A stretch of DNA of 64,000 nt from UBA4582 sp965657335 (GCA_965657335.1 CBFHOH010000025.1:3623-67622); one strand, 5' to 3'; positions 42,945-52,485 are shown, counted from the stretch's first letter. Translations and numbers: made by a program. Notes: generated by a model not told the origin, from the sequence alone.

Positions 42945-44839
42945 TGAAAAATAGTTTAGTAACAAGCACGGTGGCGCTTGCCGTTACACTCTCGCTTTAT
43001 CAGATCTGGCAACCTCTGGCAGGTTTTTTCGCGCCCGGCGTCATCCCCTTTGAAAAAGTGTTGGGTCTGCAACCGGCAACCTATTTCAGACCCGTGCACC
43101 TGGCATGGGTGCTGTGTCTTGGTTTTCTTGTTTATCCGCTTAAAACAGCAAGAGTGCTTGACTATCTGGCGATACCTCTGGTGCTGGCGGCAACTGTACG
43201 AGTGTTGCAGTTCGATTATCAGGGGCTGGACCATTTGTTGTACGGGCTCGATGGCATCGATTTTGTATCGGGCATTATCATTGTTGTGGCAACGCTTGAA
43301 ATAGCCCGACGTTCTGTCGGACCGGTCATGTTAGTCGTTGGGTTGGTGTTCATTTTATATGGCGCTTTCGGTAGCCTGTTACCTGATGTGCTTGCCTCGC
43401 GTGGATTCAGTTTTGAGCGATTGGTCCGCTTTCATGTTTACAGCAATGCAGGATTGTTCGGCGCGCCTCTTGGTATTGCTGCCGGTGCTGTTTTTAGTTT
43501 TGTGCTGTTTGGCGCTTTTCTGCAGGTGACCGGAGCCGGAAAATTTATGATCGACCTGTCTTTTGCTGTTGCGGGAAAGTACCGCGGCGGACCTGCCAAA
43601 GCCAGTGTGATCGCATCCGCGGCGATGGGATCGATTTCCGGTAGCGCGATTGCGAATACCGTGACCACGGGATCACTGACGATCCCCATGATGAAACAGC
43701 TGGGTTTTAAGCCAGAACAGGCAGCCGGAATTGAGGCGGGTGCTTCAACCGGTGGGCAGATCATGCCGCCAATTATGGGAGCCGGTGCTTTTGTCATGGC
43801 AGAATTTACCAGAACGGCTTATGCAGACATCGTCTGGATGTCCTTGGTGCCGGCATTACTTTATTTTACGTCCGTGTTGCTTTATGTACATATTCTGGCG
43901 GTGAAGTCAGGCATTCAGGGTATGAACGTCGCGTCGGGTGTGGTGCAAGTCATTAAGGATGGTATCCACTTTTTGTTACCCCTCGCGATTATCACTGCGT
44001 TACTGATCCAGAACTATTCCCCTGTGCTTGTAGGCGTGAGTGGTTGCGCGGCCGTTATCGTTGCCAGCATGCTGAGGTCTCATACGCGTGTGAATCTGCA
44101 ACTGCTTGTTGATGCGCTTCATCAGGGCGCGATACTTGCAATACCGATCACAATCGCCTGTGCAGTGGCGGGAATCGTCGTAGGCACGATAGGGCAAACC
44201 GGTGTTGGGCTGCAGTTCACGGAATCGGTTGTTGGTCTATCCAATGGGCAACTTTGGCTGGCACTCATACTGATTTCAATTGCTGCTCTGGTGTTGGGCA
44301 TGGGTTTGCCGGCGACGGCGGCCTATATTGTTCTGGCTGTGATGACGGGGCCCGCATTGCAGGAACTCGGGTTAGCGATGATCACCGCGCACATGATTAT
44401 TTTTTGGTTGTCTCAGACATCTAATGTCACGCCCCCGATAGCGCTGGCAGCTTTTGCTGGTGCGGGTATCGCGGGGGCACATCCAATGCGCTCGGCGGTA
44501 GAGGCATTTCGACTGGCTTCAGGACTTTTTGTGATTCCACTAATGATGGCTTACTCCCCACTATTGCTAACGGGACGTAACGATTGGGCTGATGTGCTGC
44601 TGGCTGGCGTGGTGACGCTGGCACTTATCGTAGCGATCGCGATAGTGACAACGCGTTTTTTGTTCGTTCAAGTAAGCAAATGGCAGTTTGTGCTTGCCGG
44701 TTTGTCCATCGGCGTATTGGTATTTCCCAGTATCACAGGGCGTCTAGTAGGTTCGGTCTTAGTCATAATGATAGCGATGCTGAATTACCGTATGTTGCTT
44801 GAATCGAGTCAACAGTCGGACAAGGATGCATGCTGCTGA
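42944..44839 (+). CDS. TRAP transporter fused permease (4TM/12TM)
   Basis: A 631-residue permease with DctQ- and DctM-like parts fused. The small-subunit region lies before residue about 160, and the large subunit contains GSISGSAIANTVTTGSLTIPMMKQLGFKPEQAAGIEAGASTGGQIMPPIMGAGAFVMAEF and VLGMGLPATAAYIVLAV, typical of TAXI-type fused permeases. It follows the receptor with a GTGATG junction, the ATG at 42944 being preferred. It would import the receptor's ligand using a sodium or proton gradient. Confidence 0.92.
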   Translation: MKNSLVTSTVALAVTLSLYQIWQPLAGFFAPGVIPFEKVLGLQPATYFRPVHLAWVLCLGFLVYPLKTARVLDYLAIPLVLAATVRVLQFDYQGLDHLLYGLDGIDFVSGIIIVVATLEIARRSVGPVMLVVGLVFILYGAFGSLLPDVLASRGFSFERLVRFHVYSNAGLFGAPLGIAAGAVFSFVLFGAFLQVTGAGKFMIDLSFAVAGKYRGGPAKASVIASAAMGSISGSAIANTVTTGSLTIPMMKQLGFKPEQAAGIEAGASTGGQIMPPIMGAGAFVMAEFTRTAYADIVWMSLVPALLYFTSVLLYVHILAVKSGIQGMNVASGVVQVIKDGIHFLLPLAIITALLIQNYSPVLVGVSGCAAVIVASMLRSHTRVNLQLLVDALHQGAILAIPITIACAVAGIVVGTIGQTGVGLQFTESVVGLSNGQLWLALILISIAALVLGMGLPATAAYIVLAVMTGPALQELGLAMITAHMIIFWLSQTSNVTPPIALAAFAGAGIAGAHPMRSAVEAFRLASGLFVIPLMMAYSPLLLTGRNDWADVLLAGVVTLALIVAIAIVTTRFLFVQVSKWQFVLAGLSIGVLVFPSITGRLVGSVLVIMIAMLNYRMLLESSQQSDKDACC

Positions 44840-45029
44840 CAGCGAGTCGTGCTAGCATATTCCGGATCAACTGAAAAAAAGCGACTCGAGAATAGCGCAT
44901 TTGAACTACCATTTTCTGCGCTAGCCAAAAAGCACAACGATTGGTACGCAGTAAAAAAGGTGATATCGAAAGGCCGCCTTTTGTGCTGCGGAGGGTGGAT
45001 TCTCGTGCAAAATAGTAACGGAGCAATTT

Positions 45030-45632
45030 ATGTTTATCCAAGGGCCGGCAGGGAATATAGAGGCGCAGTGGGATCAAACACCGGATGCCATTAACACGGC
45101 TGTATTGTGTCATCCTCATCCGTTGTTCGGTGGTTCAATGCACGACGGCGTGCTTCAACTGGCGTCATTGGTATTTAACCAATGCGGCATTAATTGTCTT
45201 CGCTTTAACTTTCGCGGCGTCGGTGGCAGTGAAGGTGCTCATGACAAGGGTGTCGGTGAGATTGAAGACCTTAATACCGTTGTGAGTTGGTTGGCGAATG
45301 AGCGACCAAAGCAGAAACCTTGGTTAGTGGGTTACTCATTCGGGGCGAATGTCGTTTGGCAGGGGTTGAAAAGATATCGTGCCGCCCAACTGGGTGGCGT
45401 ATTGCTTATCGCACCGCCCGTTGGTCGTATGAGTTTTTCTGAATTTGAATCTTTACCTTGCCCTGTCTTTGCCGTGGCTGGCGACCGTGACGACTACGTC
45501 GATACCGACGCGTTCCTTGCTTGGGCGCAGGTGAATACCAGCATTATTTCCGGCGCTGATCATTTTTTCTCCGGGCGCTCAGAAGCGTTAACCCTAGCGT
45601 TAAGAAGTGTGTTGGAAGACTATGCAGACTAA
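45030..45632 (+). CDS. Alpha/beta hydrolase (serine hydrolase)
   Basis: A 200-residue compact hydrolase: CHPHPLFGGSMHD forms the oxyanion region, FRGVGGSEGAHDKG follows, and the nucleophile is Ser103 in VGYSFGANV. Asp152/Asp155 and His178 (SGADHFF) complete the triad. ACGGAG is seven bases before the ATG at 45030. It follows the TRAP permease by 190 bases and could act on the imported or hydroxylated compound, but may be independent. The family often hydrolyses esters. Confidence 0.85.
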   Translation: MFIQGPAGNIEAQWDQTPDAINTAVLCHPHPLFGGSMHDGVLQLASLVFNQCGINCLRFNFRGVGGSEGAHDKGVGEIEDLNTVVSWLANERPKQKPWLVGYSFGANVVWQGLKRYRAAQLGGVLLIAPPVGRMSFSEFESLPCPVFAVAGDRDDYVDTDAFLAWAQVNTSIISGADHFFSGRSEALTLALRSVLEDYAD

Positions 45633-45673
45633 AAGCACCGGTGTTCGTGCGACTTCATGTGGCGCGCATACTT

Positions 45674-47200
45674 TCAGTTTGCGTTCGTTTCCGGGTGCCA
45701 CTCAAAATCAGTATCTAGCGGGTAAGATGGTTTCGGTATGTACTTGAAATCGTGACGAGTAAGCACTGGCGAAGTCCGTCCGGGTGTATCTACCTCAATC
45801 ATATTTTCTGCCTCGAAGTATCTGTCGAAAACTGCGCGGTAGTTCGAACGGCACTTCAGCACAAGCGTTCGAATAGTGCTCATCTTAATACCGAGCGTCT
45901 CAAGGAAAGAAGGGTCGGGCCAAACAATCGGTCTACGGCTTGTCACAAGCACGCTGATGTCTTCCACTTGCAGTAAACAAATGGGGCCCGCGTTGACGAG
46001 CATGCCGTTCAGTGGGCCAGACCGGATGTAAAATTTGCCAGCATGCAATTCGCGAACAGTCACGCCGTCAACAACCAATTTCGGGTCCTCTCGATCCCAG
46101 TTGTCACCAACGAAGGTGGCCTGAAACGTTTTGCCGATGCCGGTAGAAGTTGCTTTTTCTACCAGCTCAGGGTCGAAGAAACTGCCAATGACCGCATTTT
46201 TGGCTTTTGCGTTGATTAACGCTTCCAGCAGCCACAACGTGTTGCCCGGTCCGCCAGCCCCGATATTGTCGCCTAGGTCAGCAAGAAGTATTGGCGCTTT
46301 CGTCAAGTCATTACCAACGCTCCGCGCCCGCTCTGATGCTGATTCAATAGGCACTAAGTGCCACAAAAATCGTTGACGTATAGACCATGCCATTTTGGCT
46401 AACGCGAGGCAGGTTTGATCTGCTGCTGCTTGGCTGTTTTTGGCGGTAACGATGATGTGCAGGCCGTTGGTGGAAGTGTCGCTATAGGCAAATCCAGCGA
46501 CCACGGATACATTCAGAATCTCGTCGCTTAATTTGCTTTGCCCGAAATTGATTAAGTCTCCGTAAGGGCCGTGGTCGGTGAGCAAGCTTACGTTAGGAGC
46601 AACAATCGGCACACGCATGTTACTCACCTTTGGGTGTAAGCCATCTAGCATCTGCTGAATCAGTCTTGCGGCTTCTTGGCCTCGCTCAAATTGATCTATG
46701 TGCGGGTCAGTAATGTAGGAGACGATGATGTCAGCATTATCAACCATCTTTTGCGACACGTTTGCGTGTAAGTCGATGGTTGTGACGATAGGCGTTTGAG
46801 CGCCGACAGCGCGTCTAACGGTTTCATAGAGTGTGCCATCTGGATCTTCATCTTCAGTGGTGATCATTGCTCCATGATTAAGAATGTAGACGGCGTCCAC
46901 AGGTGCTGAAGATGAAAGTGACGCGTAAATGTGGGCGATTTCTGTCTGAATAAAATCGTGATCCGCTGAACCGCCAGCGCCCCCTATGACCATTGTGATT
47001 GGCACAGGTTGCCATGCACCCAAAGCGTCCATTGCTGCAAAAAAACCCTGGCCCTCTTTTAGCAGTTTAGGTGACTCCGAGCGCGCATCATCGACGATAC
47101 GATGACCGCGAGTCACGTGAAATTTCTCACCACTGACAACTGAAGCATAACGGTTGCTTTCAAGAAATGAACCGATTAGGGCAATACGCTTGTCGCTCAT
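45674..47200 (-). CDS. M81 family metallopeptidase (MlrC/microcystinase C-like)
   Basis: A 508-residue protein of the MlrC (M81) zinc peptidase family. The N-terminal domain has ILNHGAMITTEDEDPDGTLYETVRRAVG, TTIDLHANVSQKMV, with the Asp-x-His zinc pair, and DPHIDQFERGQEAARLI, which gives another zinc His. GDNIGAGGPGNTL opens the C-terminal domain. MlrC cleaves linearised microcystin peptides in degraders, but most members have unknown peptide or amide substrates. The neighbour on the same strand, 27 bases upstream, is an NAD(P)-binding protein. Confidence 0.87.
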   Translation of the reverse strand: MSDKRIALIGSFLESNRYASVVSGEKFHVTRGHRIVDDARSESPKLLKEGQGFFAAMDALGAWQPVPITMVIGGAGGSADHDFIQTEIAHIYASLSSSAPVDAVYILNHGAMITTEDEDPDGTLYETVRRAVGAQTPIVTTIDLHANVSQKMVDNADIIVSYITDPHIDQFERGQEAARLIQQMLDGLHPKVSNMRVPIVAPNVSLLTDHGPYGDLINFGQSKLSDEILNVSVVAGFAYSDTSTNGLHIIVTAKNSQAAADQTCLALAKMAWSIRQRFLWHLVPIESASERARSVGNDLTKAPILLADLGDNIGAGGPGNTLWLLEALINAKAKNAVIGSFFDPELVEKATSTGIGKTFQATFVGDNWDREDPKLVVDGVTVRELHAGKFYIRSGPLNGMLVNAGPICLLQVEDISVLVTSRRPIVWPDPSFLETLGIKMSTIRTLVLKCRSNYRAVFDRYFEAENMIEVDTPGRTSPVLTRHDFKYIPKPSYPLDTDFEWHPETNAN

Positions 47201-47227
47201 GGCTGTAAAGCCCTGATGGTAGGTCGA

Positions 47228-47857
47228 TCAAAGCGCACGTAACGCCTCATTTATTGGTGTCTCGCCATCAAGCAAGCTGAAAGCCTTGCCGATAGTGTTG
47301 TGGTTATTCAGGCAGGCAACGAGCGCCAAAGCGACGTTTTCTCGGGACGTTACTCCGCTGCCTGAGAGGTGCTCGGTAGCCGAGACTAACCCTGAGCCCG
47401 CATCGTCTATCAATCTGCCGGGGCAAACGATTGTGTAATCAAGATTCGTCTCGACAAGATAATTATCTGCGTGTGCTTTTGCCCGGTGATAGTGTGCGAT
47501 AGGTGACTGACTTTTGACGTCGTTGTTGATTGAACTGAGCATGATGTATCGTTGAACGTCATTAACCTGAGCAGCGACCATAGAACGAATAGCGCCGATG
47601 TGATCGACCAAGACAGTCTTGTCTTTGCCTGTTTTACCTCCCGAGCCTGCAGCGAAAATAACGGCATCACATCCCTGAATCGCATGGTCGATCGGGTATT
47701 CCAAATCTGCTAGCACGGTCGAAACCCCTAAGTTGTCAAACTTCTCGCGATGCGATGGGTTTCTTATCATAGCGACCGGATCGTGATTGCTTTCAGCCAA
47801 TTGTTTAATGACATGAGTAGCGGTAGCGCCATTTGCGCCGATGACCAGTACTTTCAT
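47228..47857 (-). CDS. NAD(P)H-binding atypical SDR (NmrA/YwnB-like)
   Basis: A 209-residue Rossmann protein. VIGANGATATHVIKQLAES is the dinucleotide motif of atypical SDRs, and MIRNPSHREKFDNLGVSTVLADLE and AVIFAAGSGGKTGKDKTVLVDHIGAIRSMVAAQ follow the flavin-reductase/YwnB pattern. The usual catalytic Tyr-x-x-x-Lys is represented by YHRAKAHAD. It may be a reductase or a redox sensor. It is upstream of the MlrC-like gene on the same strand. Confidence 0.83.
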   Translation of the reverse strand: MKVLVIGANGATATHVIKQLAESNHDPVAMIRNPSHREKFDNLGVSTVLADLEYPIDHAIQGCDAVIFAAGSGGKTGKDKTVLVDHIGAIRSMVAAQVNDVQRYIMLSSINNDVKSQSPIAHYHRAKAHADNYLVETNLDYTIVCPGRLIDDAGSGLVSATEHLSGSGVTSRENVALALVACLNNHNTIGKAFSLLDGETPINEALRAL

Positions 47858-48054
47858 GGGTAATTTGTTCGATTAGTGGGTGATTGCCAAGTAAGCATCA
47901 GACGCCTTTCGTAATCAACCGTGTTGGCATGCTTTAATTGAGCCACACTTACTCGAGAGTCAGCTGGTCGGCTTGATATCGTTGTTCCTTTCCATTGATG
48001 ATCAAGTATGTTTTATTGCTCGACGAAAATTTTAGGAAAATCGGTGCAAGTTTT

Positions 48055-49368
48055 ATGCTGAATACTTTTTGTCGGAGCTGGTTACTCGTGCCATTTTGGC
48101 TGGCAAGCACTTCCGTATTTGGACATGGTGATGTTCCCGATCGTCCATTGACCGATCGCGCGATACATTTTCCTGATGTTGATGGTTATAAAACACTTGT
48201 TTTGGATCTTCACACACACTCAGTTTTTTCGGATGGTCATGTTTGGCCCACGATACGTATTGCGGAAGCAGAACGTGACGGGTTAGATGGTATCGCGATC
48301 ACTGAGCATCTTGAGTGGCAGCCACATATCATGGATATTCCGCATCCAAATCGGAATCGGTCTTTTGAGGAAGCTTCGCTTGCGGCGAAAAAACTCGATC
48401 TGCTTGTGATTCCTGGCATAGAAATTACGCGCAGCGATGAAGCGGGTCACATGAACGCAGTGTTTGTGAAAGATGCTAACGAGTTAGTTCAGCAGCGAAG
48501 TTCATCGGGGTACGACGACGAGCACAGGTTCGCCTCGAAAAACCAAGCGGATGAGTTTGCAAAAACGGCTTCTGCCGGTACCTTTTCCGGAGCACACCGA
48601 GCAGAGGTCGATGGCAATATGTTCTGGGCACCGTTCGTTGATAAAGCCACCTACCTCATGCTTGTTGCGTACAGGCAGGCCGCGGCACAATCAGCCGAAG
48701 AAGTGCAAGGGTTGGCGAACGCGCAGGGCGCCTTTGTCTTTTGGAATCATCCTGACTTCGGCACACCCAATGCTGACATGAACGAATTTCACAAGAAACA
48801 GGTAAGAAACGGTATGCTGCACGGCATTGAAATCGCAAACGGTGGTCGTTTTTACGAAAACGCCTTCAGGCTTGCTTTGAAATATGACCTGACGCTTATT
48901 GGCACATCAGACGTGCACAACCTGATCGACTGGGATTATGCCCCGGAAAAAGGTGGTCACAGACCAGTGACTTTGGCTTTTGCAACCGACAAAACGAACA
49001 AAGCCGCAAAGGAGGCGTTGTTCGCTCACCGAACGGTAGTCTGGTGGAAAAACACATTGATGGGTCGACCAGCTGAGTTGAATTTGCTGTTGCAGTCGAG
49101 CCTCGAAGTGGAGAAATCAGTTTGGTCCGGAAGCAACCTGCGGGTTTTCCTAAAAAACCATTCCGATGCAAGATTCCAGCTGCGTAACCGGTCTGAATAT
49201 CTGATTCGCAGGCACGGACCTGTTATTGAAGTTGCGCCTAACGACACAACAGTGCTCGAAATGCGTTTTGCTGAACGACCGGACCGCATAACACTCCCGT
49301 TTGACGTCATGAATGCGCTAGTCGCCCCGGATAAGCCGGGCCGTATTGAGTTTGACATTGGTGTGTAA
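48055..49368 (+). CDS. Exported PHP-domain phosphoesterase-like protein
   Basis: A 437-residue protein with a probable signal peptide (MLNTFCRSWLLVPFWLASTSVFG). The PHP domain has His53 and His55 (DLHTHSVFSDG), Asp60, and Glu84-His85 (ITEHLEWQPH), and later FWNHPDFGT and GTSDVHNLIDW; these are the metal-binding motifs of PHP phosphoesterases. The C-terminal 100 residues form a beta-rich domain. The frame is open from 47995, but without a good ribosome-binding site at either start; 48055 is chosen because it gives a clean signal peptide. An exported PHP protein probably acts on external phosphoesters or a related substrate. Confidence 0.75.
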   Translation: MLNTFCRSWLLVPFWLASTSVFGHGDVPDRPLTDRAIHFPDVDGYKTLVLDLHTHSVFSDGHVWPTIRIAEAERDGLDGIAITEHLEWQPHIMDIPHPNRNRSFEEASLAAKKLDLLVIPGIEITRSDEAGHMNAVFVKDANELVQQRSSSGYDDEHRFASKNQADEFAKTASAGTFSGAHRAEVDGNMFWAPFVDKATYLMLVAYRQAAAQSAEEVQGLANAQGAFVFWNHPDFGTPNADMNEFHKKQVRNGMLHGIEIANGGRFYENAFRLALKYDLTLIGTSDVHNLIDWDYAPEKGGHRPVTLAFATDKTNKAAKEALFAHRTVVWWKNTLMGRPAELNLLLQSSLEVEKSVWSGSNLRVFLKNHSDARFQLRNRSEYLIRRHGPVIEVAPNDTTVLEMRFAERPDRITLPFDVMNALVAPDKPGRIEFDIGV

Positions 49369-49636
49369 ACGAAGCGACTAGATACGGCGCGATTAAAAGT
49401 CGGATTTCGAGTGAAGCTTGTTAAAGACTCACGTGGTCGTTATTGAGCTTGACGCCGGCACATGAGACCTGATTTCAGTGCGTGGACTGCGACAAGCCGT
49501 TTAAAGTTTTGTGCAAGCTATCTGGCTGGTATTCGTAGTAGAGTCAAACCGCGTAGAATGGCGAGTGTTCGCGTTGGTTTGACTGGAATATCGATCAGTT
49601 TGCAAAAGCATCTGAAATACCTATCAGGAAGTCATT

Positions 49637-50782
49637 ATGAGTTTGATCTCTCCAAATGAAACATTACAAATAGCCGGTATTCTCGCCGGTTTAGCTGCAT
49701 TCGGATTCTGGGTTGAAACAACAGCTATTGGTCGGAAAGCATCCGGGGTCCTCATCATTTTGTGTCTTGGCGTGTTACTGTCCAATATCCAAATTATCCC
49801 CCACAGTGCCGATGCTTATGGCGTCGTCGGATCGATGCTCGTGCCTCTGGCGATCCCAATGCTGTTGTTCCGCGCGGATTTAAAGCAGGTGTTCGCTGAG
49901 GTGGGGCCCATGCTAAAGGCTTTTATTGCTTCGGCGCTGGTGATTGCTGTGTCAATTATCGTATTGACGCTGGCATTTGATTTTGGAGAGCACGAGTCGA
50001 AGGTAGCAGGTACCTTGGCAGGCAGTTATATTGGTGGTTCTCTCAACTTCGTTGCGACGGCTCAGGCGGTACAACTTGATGATCCGAATCATTATGTCGC
50101 CGCACTGACGGCAGATACGATTGGTGCCGTTTTATTTCTGATCTTGCTGATGGTCATGCCAGCGCTCGCTTTTGTACGGCGGCTCATGCCCTCTCGCTAC
50201 TACTCAGAAGCAGGCGTTAACCTGGGCACCGAAGCGGGTCAACAGGAGACCACTGCAGCCAAACCGTTTGATATCGCAGGACTCGCCGCGGCCATGGCCA
50301 CTAGTTTTATTATCTGTGCGCTTGCCGATTTGATCTCCGCAAAACTGGGGCAGGAAAGTTACTCCATTCTCATCATTACTATACTGGCGTTGTTGGTAGC
50401 CAACTTCATGAAACCGCTTGTTAAGCGCTTCAACTCAGAGTTTGAGGTTGGGACTTTTTTTATGTACATGTTTTTTGTCACTATCGGAGCCGGCGCTGAT
50501 GTCGCGACGATAGCGGGTGTAGCGCTTCCCTATGTCTTGTTGATTTGTCTCGCGGTGGCGATGTTTTTTGTGCTGATATTGGTTGTCGGTAGAGTGCTGA
50601 GGCTCGACCTTGCCGAGCTGATGGTCGCTGCAAATGCTTGCATCCTCGGGCCGGCAACCGCCGCAGCACTGGCTGCAGGTCAAGGTTGGAAGGACCTGGT
50701 GACGCCAGGCATGTTGACGGGGATTCTTGGCTATTCCGTTGGTACCTTTGTCGGTGTTGCCGTAACAAAGTTGTTAGGTTGA
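49637..50782 (+). CDS. DUF819 family membrane protein
   Basis: A 381-residue protein with about ten hydrophobic helices and family features: AFGFWVETTAIGRKASGVLIIL, VPLAIPMLLFRADLKQV, AGSYIGGSLNFVATAQAVQL in the middle, and the C-terminal LGPATAAALAAGQGWKDLVTPGMLTGILGYSVGTFVG. DUF819 proteins are thought to be transporters of unknown substrate. AGGAA lies seven bases before the ATG at 49637. No partner is adjacent; the putative selenoprotein begins 410 bases further on. Confidence 0.85.
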   Translation: MSLISPNETLQIAGILAGLAAFGFWVETTAIGRKASGVLIILCLGVLLSNIQIIPHSADAYGVVGSMLVPLAIPMLLFRADLKQVFAEVGPMLKAFIASALVIAVSIIVLTLAFDFGEHESKVAGTLAGSYIGGSLNFVATAQAVQLDDPNHYVAALTADTIGAVLFLILLMVMPALAFVRRLMPSRYYSEAGVNLGTEAGQQETTAAKPFDIAGLAAAMATSFIICALADLISAKLGQESYSILIITILALLVANFMKPLVKRFNSEFEVGTFFMYMFFVTIGAGADVATIAGVALPYVLLICLAVAMFFVLILVVGRVLRLDLAELMVAANACILGPATAAALAAGQGWKDLVTPGMLTGILGYSVGTFVGVAVTKLLG

Positions 50783-51192
50783 AAACGAGTTACGCGCCGA
50801 TTTAAGGGATGACTTTTCGCTAGATTTATTCCGATCAAAGTTTGACCACCGAATAGACACCTGCTTGAGCAGCGCTTCATTCGACAATGGTCGGTTTGAG
50901 TTCACAACGTATTTTCCCATTTTGGTTTGATGTAAAAAAGGTTACTCAGCCCGAGACAAGCGGCTGAAGCAAATAAGGCCCCACAGGTGTTATCGGGTAC
51001 CACTTAACGAGAAAGTCTGCGTCAGACAGCAATCGATCAGTGTCGAAATGAAATAAGCCCTTTGCAAATTTAGGGAAATTTGGACGATGATTCAAATATT
51101 GGTTCAGTATGATGCCCGCTGTTTATCGTGGAGAGACACGTCGCTCGGGATAAAGTAATATTGGGGTAATCCAATCTTGAAGGAGAACTGAG
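50783..51192. other. Intergenic region upstream of the redoxin gene
   Basis: 410 bases with no gene that I can support. AATATTGG occurs twice (near 51096 and 51158) and may be a short direct repeat in the promoter region of the redoxin. AAGGAG sits at 51180-51185, seven bases before the redoxin ATG. No convincing sigma70 pair and no terminator for the DUF819 gene were found. Confidence 0.45.
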
Positions 51193-52326
51193 ATGGCTGC
51201 AGCCTTTATGGCTTATCCTGAGCTTCGAAATCCGTTTGAAGCGAAAGAAATACACCCCCCGGGGAGCATTACCGTGTTGTACCAGGGAAAAACAATCAGA
51301 CTTGAATCAACGGGCGCTGGTCCCGGTTTGTTGATTAAGCCAGAGGACTTGTCTCGCATTAATGGTTTTGAGATCAAACCTGAGGGTGCCTGTTATCAGG
51401 ATCTTTGTATTCCCATGAGTGACAAACTGCTGGTGAAGCAGGATGGCCATGAGTGGTTTGATTTGACTGCATTCGCGAAGCTACTTGATCAGCCGTACGT
51501 GGTAGATGCCGAAGCAGGTGTTTGGAGTTTTGCGGAGATTCCCGCGAAGCGAGAGAACATGATGCTGAATGCGCAAGCGCCGGATTTTGAAGTCACGGAC
51601 CGGGCAGGCAATGTCATTAGAATGGCTGACCTAAAAGGTAAAAAAGCACTCATTGTCACCTGGTCCTCATGGTGAGGATGCTTTCTTGACGTGCCCGTGT
51701 GGCAACGTATATACGAAGAAATAAACGATCCTGATTTTGTTATTATTTGTGCAGCGGAAGATACCGGCGGCGAAGCTGTAGCAGGTCCAATTTTTGATGC
51801 GGCGAATCCGACTTACATTCAAGTTGTTGATGAAAACCACATCATCAGCAGCGCCTTTAATTTCGTTAATGTGCCTTCCGCAGCGTGGGTTGATGAGCAA
51901 GGCCAGATTGTTCGTATTGATGAAGGAACTTACTCACAGGTTCACGCTTTCGGTGAGGGTGACGAAGGCATTACCTTCGGTACCGATGTCTACGAGCCTG
52001 CGCTAAAGGATTGGATCGCAAACGGTGCTAATAGCAAGCATGTTCAGTCGAGTGAAAAAGTCGTGGGCAATATTCGCCAGCACTCAAGTGACCAACAGAA
52101 AGCTGATGCCGCATTTCGATTGGGTAATCTGTTTCGACTTCATGGTGATGAAGATAAAGCCGATACTTATTGGCGGATGGCGCGGGAACTCAATCCGGAT
52201 AGTGTTAACTTTATTCGTCAGGATTTGACGCTTTCAGAGGAAGGTTCAGCGGGTGATACGTTCAGGACACTCATGGGTGAATATGTGAGTTCCGGAAAAG
52301 ACTATTACCGTCCCCTTGATCTTTAG
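51193..52326 (+). CDS. Redoxin/thioredoxin-fold protein with in-frame TGA: probable selenoprotein
   Basis: One 377-residue protein if TGA at 51673-51675 is read as selenocysteine; otherwise two fragments (51193-51675, and a false restart at GTG 51691 in the same frame). Residues 1-115 form a domain resembling the copper-amine-oxidase N-terminal/stalk type. From 128 (APDFEVTDRAGNVIRMADLKGKKAL) a TlpA/AhpC-like fold follows. Residue 161 is the TGA, in TWSSW-U-G-C-FLDVPVWQ; relatives I recall have Cys there (W-C-G-C). Sec161 and Cys163 would form the redox pair. After 270 there is a TPR-like helical end (AAFRLGNLFRLHGDEDKADTYWRMARELNP). No signal peptide. AAGGAG precedes the ATG. Confidence 0.82.
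51689..51708 (+). promoter_or_regulatory. Candidate bacterial SECIS hairpin
   Basis: ACGTGCC (51689-51695) pairs with GGC (51701-51703) and ACGT (51705-51708), with one bulged A at 51704 and a five-base loop CGTGT with G at its second position. The stem begins 13 bases after the TGA and the loop lies about 20 bases after it. Bacterial SECIS elements sit just downstream of the UGA, inside the coding region, with a G near the start of the apical loop, as here. The stem is short, so folding and comparison with relatives are needed. Confidence 0.55.
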
Positions 52327-52485
52327 ATAAATTCGGGTCGGAGTACGATTTACCAAGAGACATTTTGCTGCTGAGCTAACAAAGTCACGCGCACGTTATC
52401 GATGATGATGTCTCCCATTCTGTAAATTTTACGCCGGCCCATTGTCTTTTTCTTCCTATTTCCTAATCTTTAGTGAGTTTGATTC

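Noticed and set aside
44843..44888. Inverted repeat CGAGTCG/CGACTCG after the TRAP permease as a terminator
   Set aside because: The 32-base loop is long, and no T-run follows the second arm.
49462..49659. Frame upstream of DUF819
   Set aside because: It overlaps the DUF819 start and has no codon or family support.
51691..52326. Separate gene starting at GTG 51691
   Set aside because: It is in the same frame as 51193-51675, has no ribosome-binding site, and its start falls inside the thioredoxin domain; the TGA reading as Sec explains it better.
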